64,000 bases of DNA from Sediminibacterium sp. (GTDB taxonomy: Bacteria; Bacteroidota; Bacteroidia; Chitinophagales; Chitinophagaceae), in NCBI RefSeq assembly GCF_019264485.1, contig NZ_JAHVAA010000014.1, positions 372,001-436,000 on the forward strand, written 5' to 3'. Below the pieces are notes generated by a model, which was not told the DNA's origin, did not search any database, and saw only the letters and a list, made by a program, of their open reading frames with translations. This document shows, piece after piece, positions 24,784 to 33,398 of the stretch. Position 1 is the stretch's first letter. Each line of letters opens with the position of its first letter. Position numbers and translations under genes: made by a program.

Positions 24784-25701
24784 ATGACCACCAAGCAAAA
24801 AGCATATATCGGTTTAGTAGCCACCAGTATCATCTGGGGAACCAGTTGGGTAGCCAGTAAAATTGCTGTTAAAGGTGGCGTACCTGGCTTGGAAGTAGCT
24901 GCCATTCGCCAGTTTATCGGAGGTGCTTTGTTTGTTGGTTTTTTCCTGATCAGGGGTGAAAAAATACCCAGTGCCAAACAAATGTTATGGCTAGCAGGTA
25001 TGGGCTCATTGCTATTTGTTATCGCCAATGGTTTTGCCACTGTTGCCTTACGTTATATACCCAGTGGATTAGCTGCATTGATTGCCGCACTCTATCCATT
25101 ATCGGTAGTAATTATTGAACGCATCTTTTTCCGAAATACAAAAATTACCTGGGTAACTTTTGTGGGGCTACTATTGGGTATTACGGGTATTGGTATTGTA
25201 TTTTATGACAACGCTTTTCATAGCCAGCCGGAAGGTTATGTGTTGGGATTGATTCTTTCACTCATTGCCATGTTAAGCTGGAGCATTGGTACCATCATCA
25301 TTGCAAGAAACAAAGTAAAGATTAACGCCTACAATGCCACAGGCTGGCAAATGCTGCTTGGTTCTTTCTTACTCATGATTATGACGCTGGCTTCTGGCAA
25401 CACTATGCCTATTACAGCCATTCCTGCCAGTACATGGTTGGCTATTGCTTACCTGGTATTTGTAAGTTCTATTGTGGCTTTTGTGGCATTCATTTATACG
25501 ATGAAACATTTAGAGCCTGCTATTGCTGCACTCTATGCATATATCAATCCGATTATTGCCATTCTTACCGGGTCTGTACTGATGGATGAAAAATTAACCA
25601 TTGATATTTTAATCGGTTCTGCAATTACATTGGTGGGTGTATTCCTCGTAAACAGAAGTTTGAAAAAACAAAGAGAACAGGCTCTGGCAGACGTTGGCTA
25701 A
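24784..25701 (+). CDS. EamA-family (DMT) transporter
   Basis: A 305-residue inner-membrane protein with ten predicted helices made of two EamA repeats of about 140 residues. Family segments include GLVATSIIWGTSWVASKIA at the start, ALRYIPSGLAALIAALYPL in the first repeat and MKHLEPAIAALYAYINPIIAILTGSVLMDEKLT in the second. Members of the drug/metabolite superfamily export amino acids, metabolites or drugs; the substrate cannot be predicted. It lies 5 bases after purH and just before a 30-bp perfect palindrome. Confidence 0.9.
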   Translation: MTTKQKAYIGLVATSIIWGTSWVASKIAVKGGVPGLEVAAIRQFIGGALFVGFFLIRGEKIPSAKQMLWLAGMGSLLFVIANGFATVALRYIPSGLAALIAALYPLSVVIIERIFFRNTKITWVTFVGLLLGITGIGIVFYDNAFHSQPEGYVLGLILSLIAMLSWSIGTIIIARNKVKINAYNATGWQMLLGSFLLMIMTLASGNTMPITAIPASTWLAIAYLVFVSSIVAFVAFIYTMKHLEPAIAALYAYINPIIAILTGSVLMDEKLTIDILIGSAITLVGVFLVNRSLKKQREQALADVG

Positions 25702-25702
25702 T

Positions 25703-25770
25703 CTTCTGTGTTCTTCTGTGCCTTCAGTGGCAATATTAAATGCCACTGAAGGCACAGAAGAACACAGAAG
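25703..25770. repeat. Perfect 30-bp inverted repeat, TTCTGTG-rich; probable bidirectional terminator
   Basis: Arms 25703-25732 and 25741-25770 are exact reverse complements around an 8-base AT loop. Each arm contains two TTCTGTG units and CCTTCAGTGGC. It separates two convergent genes, starting two bases after one stop codon and ending 8 bases before the other. It resembles the TCTGTGGC repeats at 59329 and 63460. Confidence 0.85.
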
Positions 25771-25778
25771 GAGTTTTG

Positions 25779-27062
25779 TTAGATTGTTCTTAGGAAAGTT
25801 TCATACATGTTACGCCACATGATCCACTCTTTTTGTTCTGTTAAAAAATGGTTGTGCATTACATAAGTAAACACACCACTTGTTTTTTTTACTGTCTGTA
25901 AAAAATACCGCATCCGTTCCAACGCCATTTCCGCATTCAGTCTTTCGTAAAAAATAGCCGTACTGTCCATATAACAGAAGGGAATGATCTGGAGTGAAGT
26001 AGTTTGTTCTTTTGAGAGATCATACCAATAAAAAGGATGGCTGGTTGAAGCCCTGAAACCGTTTACGGCACCATAACCCATAGAATAATCCTGTTGAATA
26101 CCCATATCTATCAACGCTTGATACGTTTCAGGCAAGTGTAATTGCAAATAATGCTGGCGCGAAACAGAGATTGGCTGTTGGGCATGATAGGCAAGTAATT
26201 TAATTTCTCTTTCCAGACAATTCGCATCTGCATTACTTTGAACAGACGGGTGAATACCAATCCTGTATTTTTTTGCATGCGTGTTTATCAATTCACGCAT
26301 TCCGCTGGTATGAGGATCTACATTTTTATCATAGCCTTTTCGCTTTTCTGCAACGAGGAAAAAATAAAAAGGTTTTAACTGATGTTGCTGGTGCAATTCA
26401 TCAAGCCACTCATAAATATCATAGCTGTCTTTCTGTTTGCCACTGTAAATAGCCGATCGGTCCATTAGCGCATCAAACCTGCCCATGAGCAAATCCGTGA
26501 AATAGCCTTTGATATTTTTAAAAGGAGAGGCATAGCGAAACCGATAAGCTACATCAATGTCATACGTAGGTTGCACTACAAATTGCCGTTCGGGTAAATG
26601 ATAATCAGGATATTTTTTTTGCAGTTCTCTTTCAAGTTCCAGCATCCAATAATCAACCAATGGGATATCCAGAAAACCATGCTGGAAGGCAATACTGTTG
26701 CGATGATCGTATCGGCCATATTCGTCCTTCTCATGATTAAGGTATTCTTCGTAACGTGAAAGGAGGTAAAATGATGCAGCAAAAATATCAAAAGGTATAT
26801 CTCCCGAGCCGGAGAAGAAAACCGGCAGGTCTTGCCAACGATGTATTTGTATTTCCTGTATACTAATTTCTGTTTCTTTCAATAATGTAACGGGAATAAC
26901 TTGTATACCCTTATCTATTGATTGGTTGGAATAATTGATACAAGGACCTTCCTTCGATAAATAAATTTCAACATTATCTGTAAGAATCACCGATTCGTTG
27001 AACAATACAGCTACAATATACCGGAGACGCGGACTGATATGTGGCGAAAAAATAGTCAGCAC
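25779..27062 (-). CDS. Polysaccharide deacetylase-like protein (DUF7033-type N-terminus)
   Basis: The 427-residue protein has an N-terminal region of about 155 residues followed by a NodB/polysaccharide-deacetylase-like barrel. Visible segments are QPTYDIDVAYRFR (about 180, an Asp-rich first motif), KPFYFFLVAEK, KKYRIGIHPSVQS (His of motif 2) and GYGAVNGFRASTSHPF (Arg of motif 3). These suggest a de-N- or de-O-acetylase acting on cell-surface polysaccharide in the cytoplasm or periplasm, although no signal peptide is obvious. It is 12 bases downstream of the lutB gene on the same strand. The exact substrate is unknown. Confidence 0.7.
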   Translation of the reverse strand: MLTIFSPHISPRLRYIVAVLFNESVILTDNVEIYLSKEGPCINYSNQSIDKGIQVIPVTLLKETEISIQEIQIHRWQDLPVFFSGSGDIPFDIFAASFYLLSRYEEYLNHEKDEYGRYDHRNSIAFQHGFLDIPLVDYWMLELERELQKKYPDYHLPERQFVVQPTYDIDVAYRFRYASPFKNIKGYFTDLLMGRFDALMDRSAIYSGKQKDSYDIYEWLDELHQQHQLKPFYFFLVAEKRKGYDKNVDPHTSGMRELINTHAKKYRIGIHPSVQSNADANCLEREIKLLAYHAQQPISVSRQHYLQLHLPETYQALIDMGIQQDYSMGYGAVNGFRASTSHPFYWYDLSKEQTTSLQIIPFCYMDSTAIFYERLNAEMALERMRYFLQTVKKTSGVFTYVMHNHFLTEQKEWIMWRNMYETFLRTI

Positions 27063-27074
27063 GCAGTTCGCTGT

Positions 27075-28457
27075 TTAAGATGAGTGTTTTTGTTTTTCTT
27101 TCCACAACTCATTAAAAGTTTTCTGGCTGAAATCGAGCTGAGAGCGGTGCAGAGACCATCCTTTGAAAACTTTATTCACCACCCAGTTTTTCATTTTACC
27201 ATTGCCCATATTCATCATCATACGGTTGAGACTGGCCATTTTCCAGGCTTTCCAGGCTACTCTTTCTGCTATTGTACTAGAGCCTTGCACTACTGCTTCA
27301 TGACGGTTATCGAGCAATAATTCATGCAGGTTAATTCTTACCGGGCAAACTTCTGTACAGTTACCGCATAAAGAAGAGGCATAACTCAGGTGTTTGTAAT
27401 CATCTACCCCACGTAAGTGTGGTGTTATTACTTTACCGATTGGACCGCTATAAGTGGTTTCATAAGCGTGTCCGCCTATATTTTTATATACCGGACAGGC
27501 ATTTAAGCAGGCTCCGCAACGGATACAATACAGAGCTTCTCTTGCAGTGGGGTTAGCGAGTAGATTGGTTCGCCCATTGTCGAGCAAAATCACAAACATT
27601 TCTTCGGGGCCATCGGTTTCATTTTCCTGCCGCGGGCCACTGATAATAGTATTGTATACCGTTACTTTTTGCCCTGTTCCAAATGTAGACAGCAGTGGCC
27701 AGAAAGTAGCCATGTCTGTAACAGAGGGGATCATTTTTTCAATCCCTACAATTACTATATGTGTTTTGGGCCAGGCACAACTGAGGCGTGCGTTACCTTC
27801 ATTTTCTGTTATTGCGATAGCGCCTATATCGGCAATAATAAAATTGGCACCGGTTACGCCTACTTCTGCCTCTACATATTTTTCGCGTAATTTTTGACGG
27901 GCTACCAATGTTAGTTCTTCGGGTGTAAGATCGGGTCTTGTACCTAATTTGCTGGCAAAGAGTTTGGCTACATCTTCCTTGCTTTTATGCATGGCCGGTG
28001 TTACAATATGATAGGGTGGCTCACCGTCTAATTGCTGAATATATTCTCCCAGATCTGTTTCTACACTTTCAATACCATTCTTTTCGAGGTAGTCATTCAG
28101 GTGAATCTCTTCTGTCACCATGCTCTTGCTCTTCACCAGTGTTTTGCAATTACGTTCCTTGCAGATTGTTCCTATGGCATCCAGAGCCTGCTCTGTATCT
28201 TCTGCCCAGATTACTTTAGCTCCTCTTGCGCTGATTTTTTTTTCAAACTCCAGCAGGTACCGGTCAAGGTGTTCAATTGCCTCCCACTTGCTGTTCTTGG
28301 CCCTTTCCCTAACCTGCATTACATCAGTAAACTGTTGCTTACCGATGGGAACAACTGCGTTGTATTTACCAATATTGAAATTGATTTTACGCCTGTGTTC
28401 CAGGTCGGCAGCCTTAACGGTACTTTTGGCAATAAATGATGCGGCAGTATCTGTCAT
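27075..28457 (-). CDS. lutB: LutB-type lactate utilisation iron-sulfur protein (LUD domain)
   Basis: LutB-like proteins are part of the LutABC L-lactate oxidase complex. The 460-residue protein has a LUD domain (about 60-310, with TEEIHLNDYLEKNGIE, ITENEGNARLS and LPSVTDMAT-like IPSVTDMATFW), and a double ferredoxin region CIRCGACLNACPVY and CGNCTEVCPVRINL (about 311-375) that binds two 4Fe-4S clusters. The C-terminal residues 385-460 match the LutB tail. LutA and LutC genes are not adjacent. DUF3109 lies just upstream (6 bases). Confidence 0.9.
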   Translation of the reverse strand: MTDTAASFIAKSTVKAADLEHRRKINFNIGKYNAVVPIGKQQFTDVMQVRERAKNSKWEAIEHLDRYLLEFEKKISARGAKVIWAEDTEQALDAIGTICKERNCKTLVKSKSMVTEEIHLNDYLEKNGIESVETDLGEYIQQLDGEPPYHIVTPAMHKSKEDVAKLFASKLGTRPDLTPEELTLVARQKLREKYVEAEVGVTGANFIIADIGAIAITENEGNARLSCAWPKTHIVIVGIEKMIPSVTDMATFWPLLSTFGTGQKVTVYNTIISGPRQENETDGPEEMFVILLDNGRTNLLANPTAREALYCIRCGACLNACPVYKNIGGHAYETTYSGPIGKVITPHLRGVDDYKHLSYASSLCGNCTEVCPVRINLHELLLDNRHEAVVQGSSTIAERVAWKAWKMASLNRMMMNMGNGKMKNWVVNKVFKGWSLHRSQLDFSQKTFNELWKEKQKHSS

Positions 28458-28463
28458 AATTGA

Positions 28464-29057
28464 TTAATCTTCTTTGTTGTTTTTCATATGTTCTGCCGTT
28501 GCTGCCAGTGCTTCATAAAACTCCTCTCCATACTTCCTGATCAGGGAATCTTTCAGAAATACATAAACAGGCACTTTTAACTTTTTACCCAACGAACAGG
28601 CAGCTTTACAGAGGTCTTCTCTTGGTTCATAATTCACATATTCAATATCGGGATCTCTTCTGCTTTTTTTTGTTTTGATGGGGAAAAGATGACAGCTCAA
28701 AGGTTTTTTCCAATCGAGTTTTCCATCATTATAAGCCTGTTCAATACCGCATTTAATGATACCTTGTTTATCTCTGTATCCGTATGCACAAATGGCACCG
28801 TTGATGGTAGGTGTTACCCACCCGAATTCTTTATCGTAAATGTATAAACCCTGCCTGTCAATTTCCGCGATTCCTTCTTTGGTCATATAGGGTTTGATGG
28901 TTTCGTAATGCGTTTTCAGTTTTTCCAGTTCCCATTTCTCCATGGGCGCACCCGCATCACCATCTTCGCAGCAGCCTCCCTTGCATTTGGTAAGGTCGCA
29001 AACAAATTGTTCCTCTATTACTTCATCACTAATGAGTTTATTGTCTATCGCTATCAT
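28464..29057 (-). CDS. DUF3109 family protein, cysteine-rich
   Basis: A 197-residue protein of the DUF3109 family with many conserved cysteines: FVCDLTKCKGGCCEDGDAG (residues 18-36), GAICAYGYRDKQGIIKCGIE, LSCHLFPI and EDLCKAACSLG. The pattern resembles the Fe/Zn-cluster-binding YkgJ-like proteins (CxxCCx(n)CxxY type), so a metal cluster is plausible. The function is unknown. It is followed on the same strand by lutB 6 bases later and could be cotranscribed with it. Confidence 0.82.
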   Translation of the reverse strand: MIAIDNKLISDEVIEEQFVCDLTKCKGGCCEDGDAGAPMEKWELEKLKTHYETIKPYMTKEGIAEIDRQGLYIYDKEFGWVTPTINGAICAYGYRDKQGIIKCGIEQAYNDGKLDWKKPLSCHLFPIKTKKSRRDPDIEYVNYEPREDLCKAACSLGKKLKVPVYVFLKDSLIRKYGEEFYEALAATAEHMKNNKED

Positions 29058-29208
29058 GTTTACGAAGGTAATCAGATTTAACGGCTTGCTTACAGATTAG
29101 AGCTGTAAAGATTTCTACAGAATTAACAGCATTTTACGTAACAAAAGGAGGGCTCCTGCGTAAATGGAATATACTGGTTACCGAAGGGTAGTTCAGTGTT
29201 TGCCTGAG

Positions 29209-29230
29209 AGCCGCCCATTCCTGGGCGGCT
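29209..29230 (-). terminator. GC-rich hairpin after gldD
   Basis: A perfect 9-bp stem AGCCGCCCA / TGGGCGGCT (29209-29217 with 29222-29230) around TTCC lies 3 bases past the gldD stop. No T-run follows, so termination efficiency is uncertain. Confidence 0.55.
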
Positions 29231-29233
29231 ATA

Positions 29234-29857
29234 TTATTGTTTCCATTTAAAAGTGTTGATCAGGTGCCGCATATCCTGTAAAATAAAGCGGTTTACAATA
29301 CCCAGAGAATCGGCATTGGGTGCAGCATCAAAATACATGGCCCCCCTGAGAAAATGCTTATTTGAATCGGTCAGGTAAAACTGGTTTGCTGTGGCTACAT
29401 CTCCTCCAACAGCAAAAAACATTCCGCTGATACCGTTTGGCGTAATCATCAGCGAATCATCGATAGAGTAAGCTTTGGCAGAATGTTTACCTGTAAGTAC
29501 AAAAGCATGTTTTACCAATGTATCAAACCGGTTTTTCCCGATGGTTTTATAACTGATATAAATCCTTCCATTGAATTCCGGGAATTCTACATTAATCCAC
29601 CAGGGATTCTCTGTCGTCTCTCCAAAAAAAGTACTGTCTTTTACAATCTGTGCATATTTCGGGTATTCGAATGAATAAGGGTAACCCGGCTGGTCAAACA
29701 ACTGATAGTTTTTTTCAGGAAAATGAATCTTGTAATAGCCTTTAGGTTTGGGGGTAAAACTACTGTTGCAGGACTGTAGTAAAAATGCCAGGGCTAAAAA
29801 ACCATAAACAATGGACCATGGACTATGGACTATTGTCTTTCTGCTATCTCTTATCAT
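29234..29857 (-). CDS. gldD: Gliding motility / type IX secretion lipoprotein GldD
   Basis: The 207-residue protein has a signal peptide and a lipobox at LLQSCNSS (Cys about residue 30), followed by the GldD core: PKPKGYYKIHFPEKNYQLFD, YPYSFEYPKYA, WINVEFPEFNGRIYISYK and FFAVGGDVATANQFYLTDS. GldD is an outer-membrane lipoprotein needed for gliding and type IX secretion. The gene lies after gldE and ssb as in other Bacteroidota. The N-terminal codons 8-20 (TIVHSPWSIVYGF) come from a copy of the dispersed CCATGG-type repeat, so the signal peptide has a repeat-derived lead. No other in-frame ATG lies between that start and the hydrophobic stretch. Confidence 0.88.
   Translation of the reverse strand: MIRDSRKTIVHSPWSIVYGFLALAFLLQSCNSSFTPKPKGYYKIHFPEKNYQLFDQPGYPYSFEYPKYAQIVKDSTFFGETTENPWWINVEFPEFNGRIYISYKTIGKNRFDTLVKHAFVLTGKHSAKAYSIDDSLMITPNGISGMFFAVGGDVATANQFYLTDSNKHFLRGAMYFDAAPNADSLGIVNRFILQDMRHLINTFKWKQ
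29800..29838. repeat. CCATGG/CTATGG repeat copy inside the gldD signal peptide
   Basis: On the plus strand the stretch reads CCATAAACAATGGACCATGG and then ACTATGGACTATTGTC, the same words as the intergenic copies at 36135 and 60595. It encodes residues of the N-terminal region of gldD on the minus strand. Confidence 0.6.
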
Positions 29858-29881
29858 ATCTCAAAACTAAGCTTAAGCAGC

Positions 29882-31216
29882 TTAACGGGGTTTAATAGAA
29901 ACCTTAATTTTTTGAATCCTGTTCTTCTCTACTTCCAGTACAGTAAATTCAAAATCGCCTGTTATAACCACTTGTGCGGGTTTGGGAATATCACCTGCTA
30001 TTTCAAGTACCAATCCTGCAAGTGAATCGCTTTCGCCTTTTACCTCATCAAAAGTATCACCGGGAATATCCATGATTTTACAAACATCATGAATCATGGT
30101 TCGGCCTTCAAAAATGTAATTATTGTCATCAATTTTTTTATACCCGTTATCCTCCTCATCAAATTCATCTTTTATTTCTCCGATTACTTCTTCTAAAATG
30201 TCTTCCAGTGTAACAATACCACTCGTTCCGCCAAATTCATCTACCACTACAGCAAAATGAATTCGTTTCTGCTGAAATTCCTGCAAAAGGTCTTCAATCG
30301 GTTTTTGTTCATGTACGAAATAAGCTGTTCGCAATAAACTATGCCAGTTAAACCCATCGCCTTCATTAATATATGGCAGTAAATCTTTTGTGTGAATCAT
30401 GCCGGCTACTTCATCAAGGTCTTCTTTGTAAACAGGAAATCTGCTGTAATTCAACTCGCTGATCATTGATACCAGTTCATTAAATGAAGTTCCATATTCT
30501 ACCCCGCTGACATCCATCCTTGTTTTCATGATTTGCTTTACCGAAATATTACTGAACTTGATGATGCCCTTTAAAATATTCTTCTCGTTTTCAGACGCCG
30601 TTTCATTGGTTGTAAGATCAATGGCATGATCAAGTTCTTCAAGGCTATAAGAACCTCCTGATTTGTGTGCGAGTTTTCGTTCGATGATATCAGAATATTT
30701 CACCAGCCATTTACTCATTCCTGCAAACGTATAAGCAACGCCCTGCACCACGCCGCCAAAATCTTTTGCAAAACGCATATTATTCTGTGTAGCCAATACT
30801 TTCGGCATCACTTCTCCAAACAATACCAGCAGAAAACTTACGGCCAACACTTTGATTAAAAATTCGACCCAGCCGGCATTGAACTGTTCAAAGTTGAACA
30901 TATTATCTATCAGCAGGTTGGATATAATGATGATGGAGATATTGATAAAGCTATTGGCAATAAGTAAGGATGCCAGTAAAGTTTTCGGTTCTTCGAGCAG
31001 GTCTACAATACGTTTATATGCCGGCTGCTGCTTCGATTTAAGCAGGTTGATGTCTTTATACGTAAGTGAAAAAAAAGCCACTTCCGAGCCAGAGAGTACA
31101 AAAGAGAGAAAAAGCAACACCAGTAAAATCATCACCAGCACTGTTGTGCCTTCGGGATGAAGTGCCGACAAAAAATAAGTATGCAATAATTGGACGAATG
31201 CCGGATGGTGATCCAA
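29882..31216 (-). CDS. gldE: GldE, gliding-associated CNNM/CorC-type membrane protein
   Basis: The 444-residue protein has the HlyC/CorC architecture: a DUF21 membrane domain of three to four helices (about 20-190), two CBS domains (about 205-330, MKTRMDVSGVEYGTSFNELV and IVTLEDILEEVIGEIKDEFDEED), and a C-terminal CorC/HlyC domain. GldE assists the gliding lipoprotein GldD in Flavobacterium, and the pair is adjacent here. The first codon is TTG (31216); no in-frame ATG precedes it and the MDHHP start fits homologues that begin MD. Metal transport activity is not established for GldE. Confidence 0.88.
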   Translation of the reverse strand: MDHHPAFVQLLHTYFLSALHPEGTTVLVMILLVLLFLSFVLSGSEVAFFSLTYKDINLLKSKQQPAYKRIVDLLEEPKTLLASLLIANSFINISIIIISNLLIDNMFNFEQFNAGWVEFLIKVLAVSFLLVLFGEVMPKVLATQNNMRFAKDFGGVVQGVAYTFAGMSKWLVKYSDIIERKLAHKSGGSYSLEELDHAIDLTTNETASENEKNILKGIIKFSNISVKQIMKTRMDVSGVEYGTSFNELVSMISELNYSRFPVYKEDLDEVAGMIHTKDLLPYINEGDGFNWHSLLRTAYFVHEQKPIEDLLQEFQQKRIHFAVVVDEFGGTSGIVTLEDILEEVIGEIKDEFDEEDNGYKKIDDNNYIFEGRTMIHDVCKIMDIPGDTFDEVKGESDSLAGLVLEIAGDIPKPAQVVITGDFEFTVLEVEKNRIQKIKVSIKPR

Positions 31217-31290
31217 AGTGGGTGGTTTAAGTTTACAATCAGCAGCCAGGCTGCTCTTTACTTCATCGCAAAAATATCAATTCCATACAA

Positions 31291-31722
31291 TCAAAATGGA
31301 AGAGATTCGCCGGGGTCTGCCAGAGGTGGGGCATCATCACCAGTATAGCCTTCCAATCCTTCACTTCCGCCATTAGGTGCATGGCCATCACCACGTTTAT
31401 CAAGCATAATCAGGTTATCACCCACCACTTCTGTGGCGAATTTTTTATTTCCTTCCTTATCTTCCCAACTACGTGTTCGCAGACGACCTTCTACATAAAT
31501 CAAACTTCCCTTATGCAGGTATTTTTGTGCCAGTTCTGCCAATCCTCTCCATAATACTACCGTATGCCATTCTGTTTGAGAAACCAGTTTCCCGGATCTG
31601 TCCTTATACGTTTCTGTAGTGGCCAGGGGAAATTTGGCTACGGCAATATTGCCTTCCAGGTGTTGTACATCCGGGTCTTTTCCGAGATTACCGATCAGCA
31701 TTACTCTGTTTACACCTCTCAT
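31291..31722 (-). CDS. ssb: Single-stranded DNA-binding protein
   Basis: The 143-residue protein has the OB-fold of SSB (residues 1-107): MRGVNRVMLIGNLGKDPDVQ at the start, TEWHTVVLWRGLAELAQKYL, GSLIYVEGRLRTRSW and a disordered tail that ends DPGESLPF. The acidic tip with a final Phe is the protein-interaction tail that recruits repair enzymes. It lies between mutY and gldE, the order usual in Bacteroidota. Confidence 0.95.
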   Translation of the reverse strand: MRGVNRVMLIGNLGKDPDVQHLEGNIAVAKFPLATTETYKDRSGKLVSQTEWHTVVLWRGLAELAQKYLHKGSLIYVEGRLRTRSWEDKEGNKKFATEVVGDNLIMLDKRGDGHAPNGGSEGLEGYTGDDAPPLADPGESLPF

Positions 31723-31804
31723 ACAATAGATTTTTTGTTCGTCGCAGTTTAATCACTCTTAAAAATAACTTTTTTTAAGCAACAAAAGAACAGCTACTGA
31801 AAAT

Positions 31805-32869
31805 TTAGGATTTACCCTTTGCAGACAAGTATTGGGTAAGCAAACGAGGGAAGGCCAGTCTGGATAGTCCTTTTTGGGTTTGCCATTGACCAGATGATGA
31901 CAATGAAGAGGGAATTTTCTTCAATGCTACCCTGATAAAGCAGCCACTAATCTGCTGGTGGGTTAATTGTTGTATTAAAGGAGAGGAGATTTCAAGAATA
32001 GTTACATGCTGAATGTTGAGTTGTTCCTGTAACCAGTCGGTTACAGACGCAGGCGTCCATCGCTGAGATTTACCAGTTTCTACCAGGTAAAATTCAAAAA
32101 GATCCTGCCATATATCTTTACCTGTTCTCTGTCGTACCCAGGTTTTATTATCACACTCAAAAACAAAATAATTGAAGTACCTGCTTTTTCTTGTCAGTAC
32201 TTTTTCTTTTACGGGTAGCCGGTTTACCATTCCCGTCTGGTAAGCCGAACAATTTGCCTGAAGCGGGCAATGCGAACAGGCAGGTGCTGCAGGTTTACAA
32301 ACCGTAGCGCCAAAATCCATAATGGCCTGGTTATATTCACCTGGCCATTTTTTATCCAGCTTCTGATGCGCCAGTTCTGAAAATACCTGTTTACCTGCAG
32401 TGCTGTCGATGGCCGTATCAATTCCATAAAAACGTGAGAGTACCCTGAATACATTTCCATCTACCACTGCATGGGGAAGGTTATAGGCAAAAGAAGCAAT
32501 GGCAGCAGCTGTATAAGGCCCCACACCTTTTAAGTGCAAAATATCATCATAAGTCCGGGGAAAAATTCCCTTATACTTCTCTACAATTTCCCGTGCAGTA
32601 AATAAAAGGTTACGGCATCGGTTATAATACCCCAATCCCTCCCATAACTTAAAAACCTCCTGATCAGGTGCTGCAGCCAATTTAAATACAGTAGGATATT
32701 TTTTAATAAACCGGTTATAATAATTCAAGCCCTGTTCAACCCGGGTTTGCTGCAGAATTATTTCACTTAACCAGATACGATAGGGATCTTTTTCGCCTTT
32801 CCATGGCATTTCACGGCTGTTTTGACTCCGGTTCCACAGTATTATTTTTTTGGTAAATAGGCTGATCAT
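31805..32869 (-). CDS. mutY: Adenine DNA glycosylase
   Basis: MutY removes adenine mispaired with 8-oxoguanine. The 354-residue protein shows the N-terminal catalytic fold (REMPWKGEKDPYRIWLSEIILQQTRVEQG, with the catalytic Glu in SEIILQQT), the helix-hairpin-helix LKGVGPYTAAAIASFAY, the aspartate in VVDGNVFRVLSR, a 4Fe-4S cluster CKPAAPACSHCPLQANC (C-x6-C-x2-C-x5-C) and a C-terminal NUDIX-like domain (about 225-350). It stands upstream of ssb on the minus strand and is divergent from the HU gene. Confidence 0.95.
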   Translation of the reverse strand: MISLFTKKIILWNRSQNSREMPWKGEKDPYRIWLSEIILQQTRVEQGLNYYNRFIKKYPTVFKLAAAPDQEVFKLWEGLGYYNRCRNLLFTAREIVEKYKGIFPRTYDDILHLKGVGPYTAAAIASFAYNLPHAVVDGNVFRVLSRFYGIDTAIDSTAGKQVFSELAHQKLDKKWPGEYNQAIMDFGATVCKPAAPACSHCPLQANCSAYQTGMVNRLPVKEKVLTRKSRYFNYFVFECDNKTWVRQRTGKDIWQDLFEFYLVETGKSQRWTPASVTDWLQEQLNIQHVTILEISSPLIQQLTHQQISGCFIRVALKKIPSSLSSSGQWQTQKGLSRLAFPRLLTQYLSAKGKS

Positions 32870-33085
32870 GGCTTGAGCAAAGATTCTGAAAACAATGTTT
32901 GACTGAAAATAAAGTTATTAGATGATGCAAATAATTTATATGTGTGGGTGGTAGCTTTAGAATTACATTTTTGAACCATTTATCTATCAATCAGTAACGT
33001 CTATAAAATTTAAACAATCTTTCCTTGCAAATACCAGTTTTTTTATCTTATTTTAAGTCTGATTCATCAAAAAATTCTATTTCCA

Positions 33086-33376
33086 ATGAGAAAGTCAGAC
33101 CTCATCAACCAGATTTCCGATAAAACGGGTATCCCAAAAGTGGATGTGCTGGTGACCTTAGAAACCATGTTTAAAGAAGTAAAAGAAAGTCTTTCTAATG
33201 GCCAGAATATTTATATCCGCGGCTTTGGCAGCTTTATTACGAAAAAACGTGCAGCCAAAATCGGACGTAATATTAAAAAGAATATTGCTGTAGAAATTCC
33301 TGAACACTATATCCCTGCATTTAAACCCGCAAAAGAATTTGTGAGTGAAGTAAAAAGCAAGCGGAAGTCGGACTAA
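33086..33376 (+). CDS. HU/IHF-family DNA-binding protein
   Basis: A 96-residue histone-like protein with the HU fold: a helical start SDLINQISDKTGIPKVDVLVTLETMFKEVKE, the beta-arm segment NIYIRGFGSFITKKRAAKIGRN and the conserved ending IPEHYIPAFKPAKEF, where the Pro-containing PAFKP motif intercalates in DNA. It bends and compacts DNA. HU-like genes lie next to mutY-ssb-gldE-gldD in many Bacteroidota. The downstream TPR gene starts 23 bases past the stop. A hairpin made of AAGTCGGA and TCCGACTT overlaps the stop region. Confidence 0.92.
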   Translation: MRKSDLINQISDKTGIPKVDVLVTLETMFKEVKESLSNGQNIYIRGFGSFITKKRAAKIGRNIKKNIAVEIPEHYIPAFKPAKEFVSEVKSKRKSD

Positions 33377-33398
33377 CTTCGCCGAAATTTTCCGACTT
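33365..33398. repeat. AAGTCGGA/TCCGACTT inverted repeat between HU and the TPR gene
   Basis: Perfect 8-bp arms at 33365-33372 and 33391-33398 enclose the HU stop codon. The GGAAGTCGG word also occurs at 50118-50155. It may end or attenuate transcription, or be a repeat relic; no T-run follows. Confidence 0.5.

Noticed and set aside
29058..29208. Possible small gene between DUF3109 and gldD
   Set aside because: No open frame with a credible start; only the gldD hairpin is supported.
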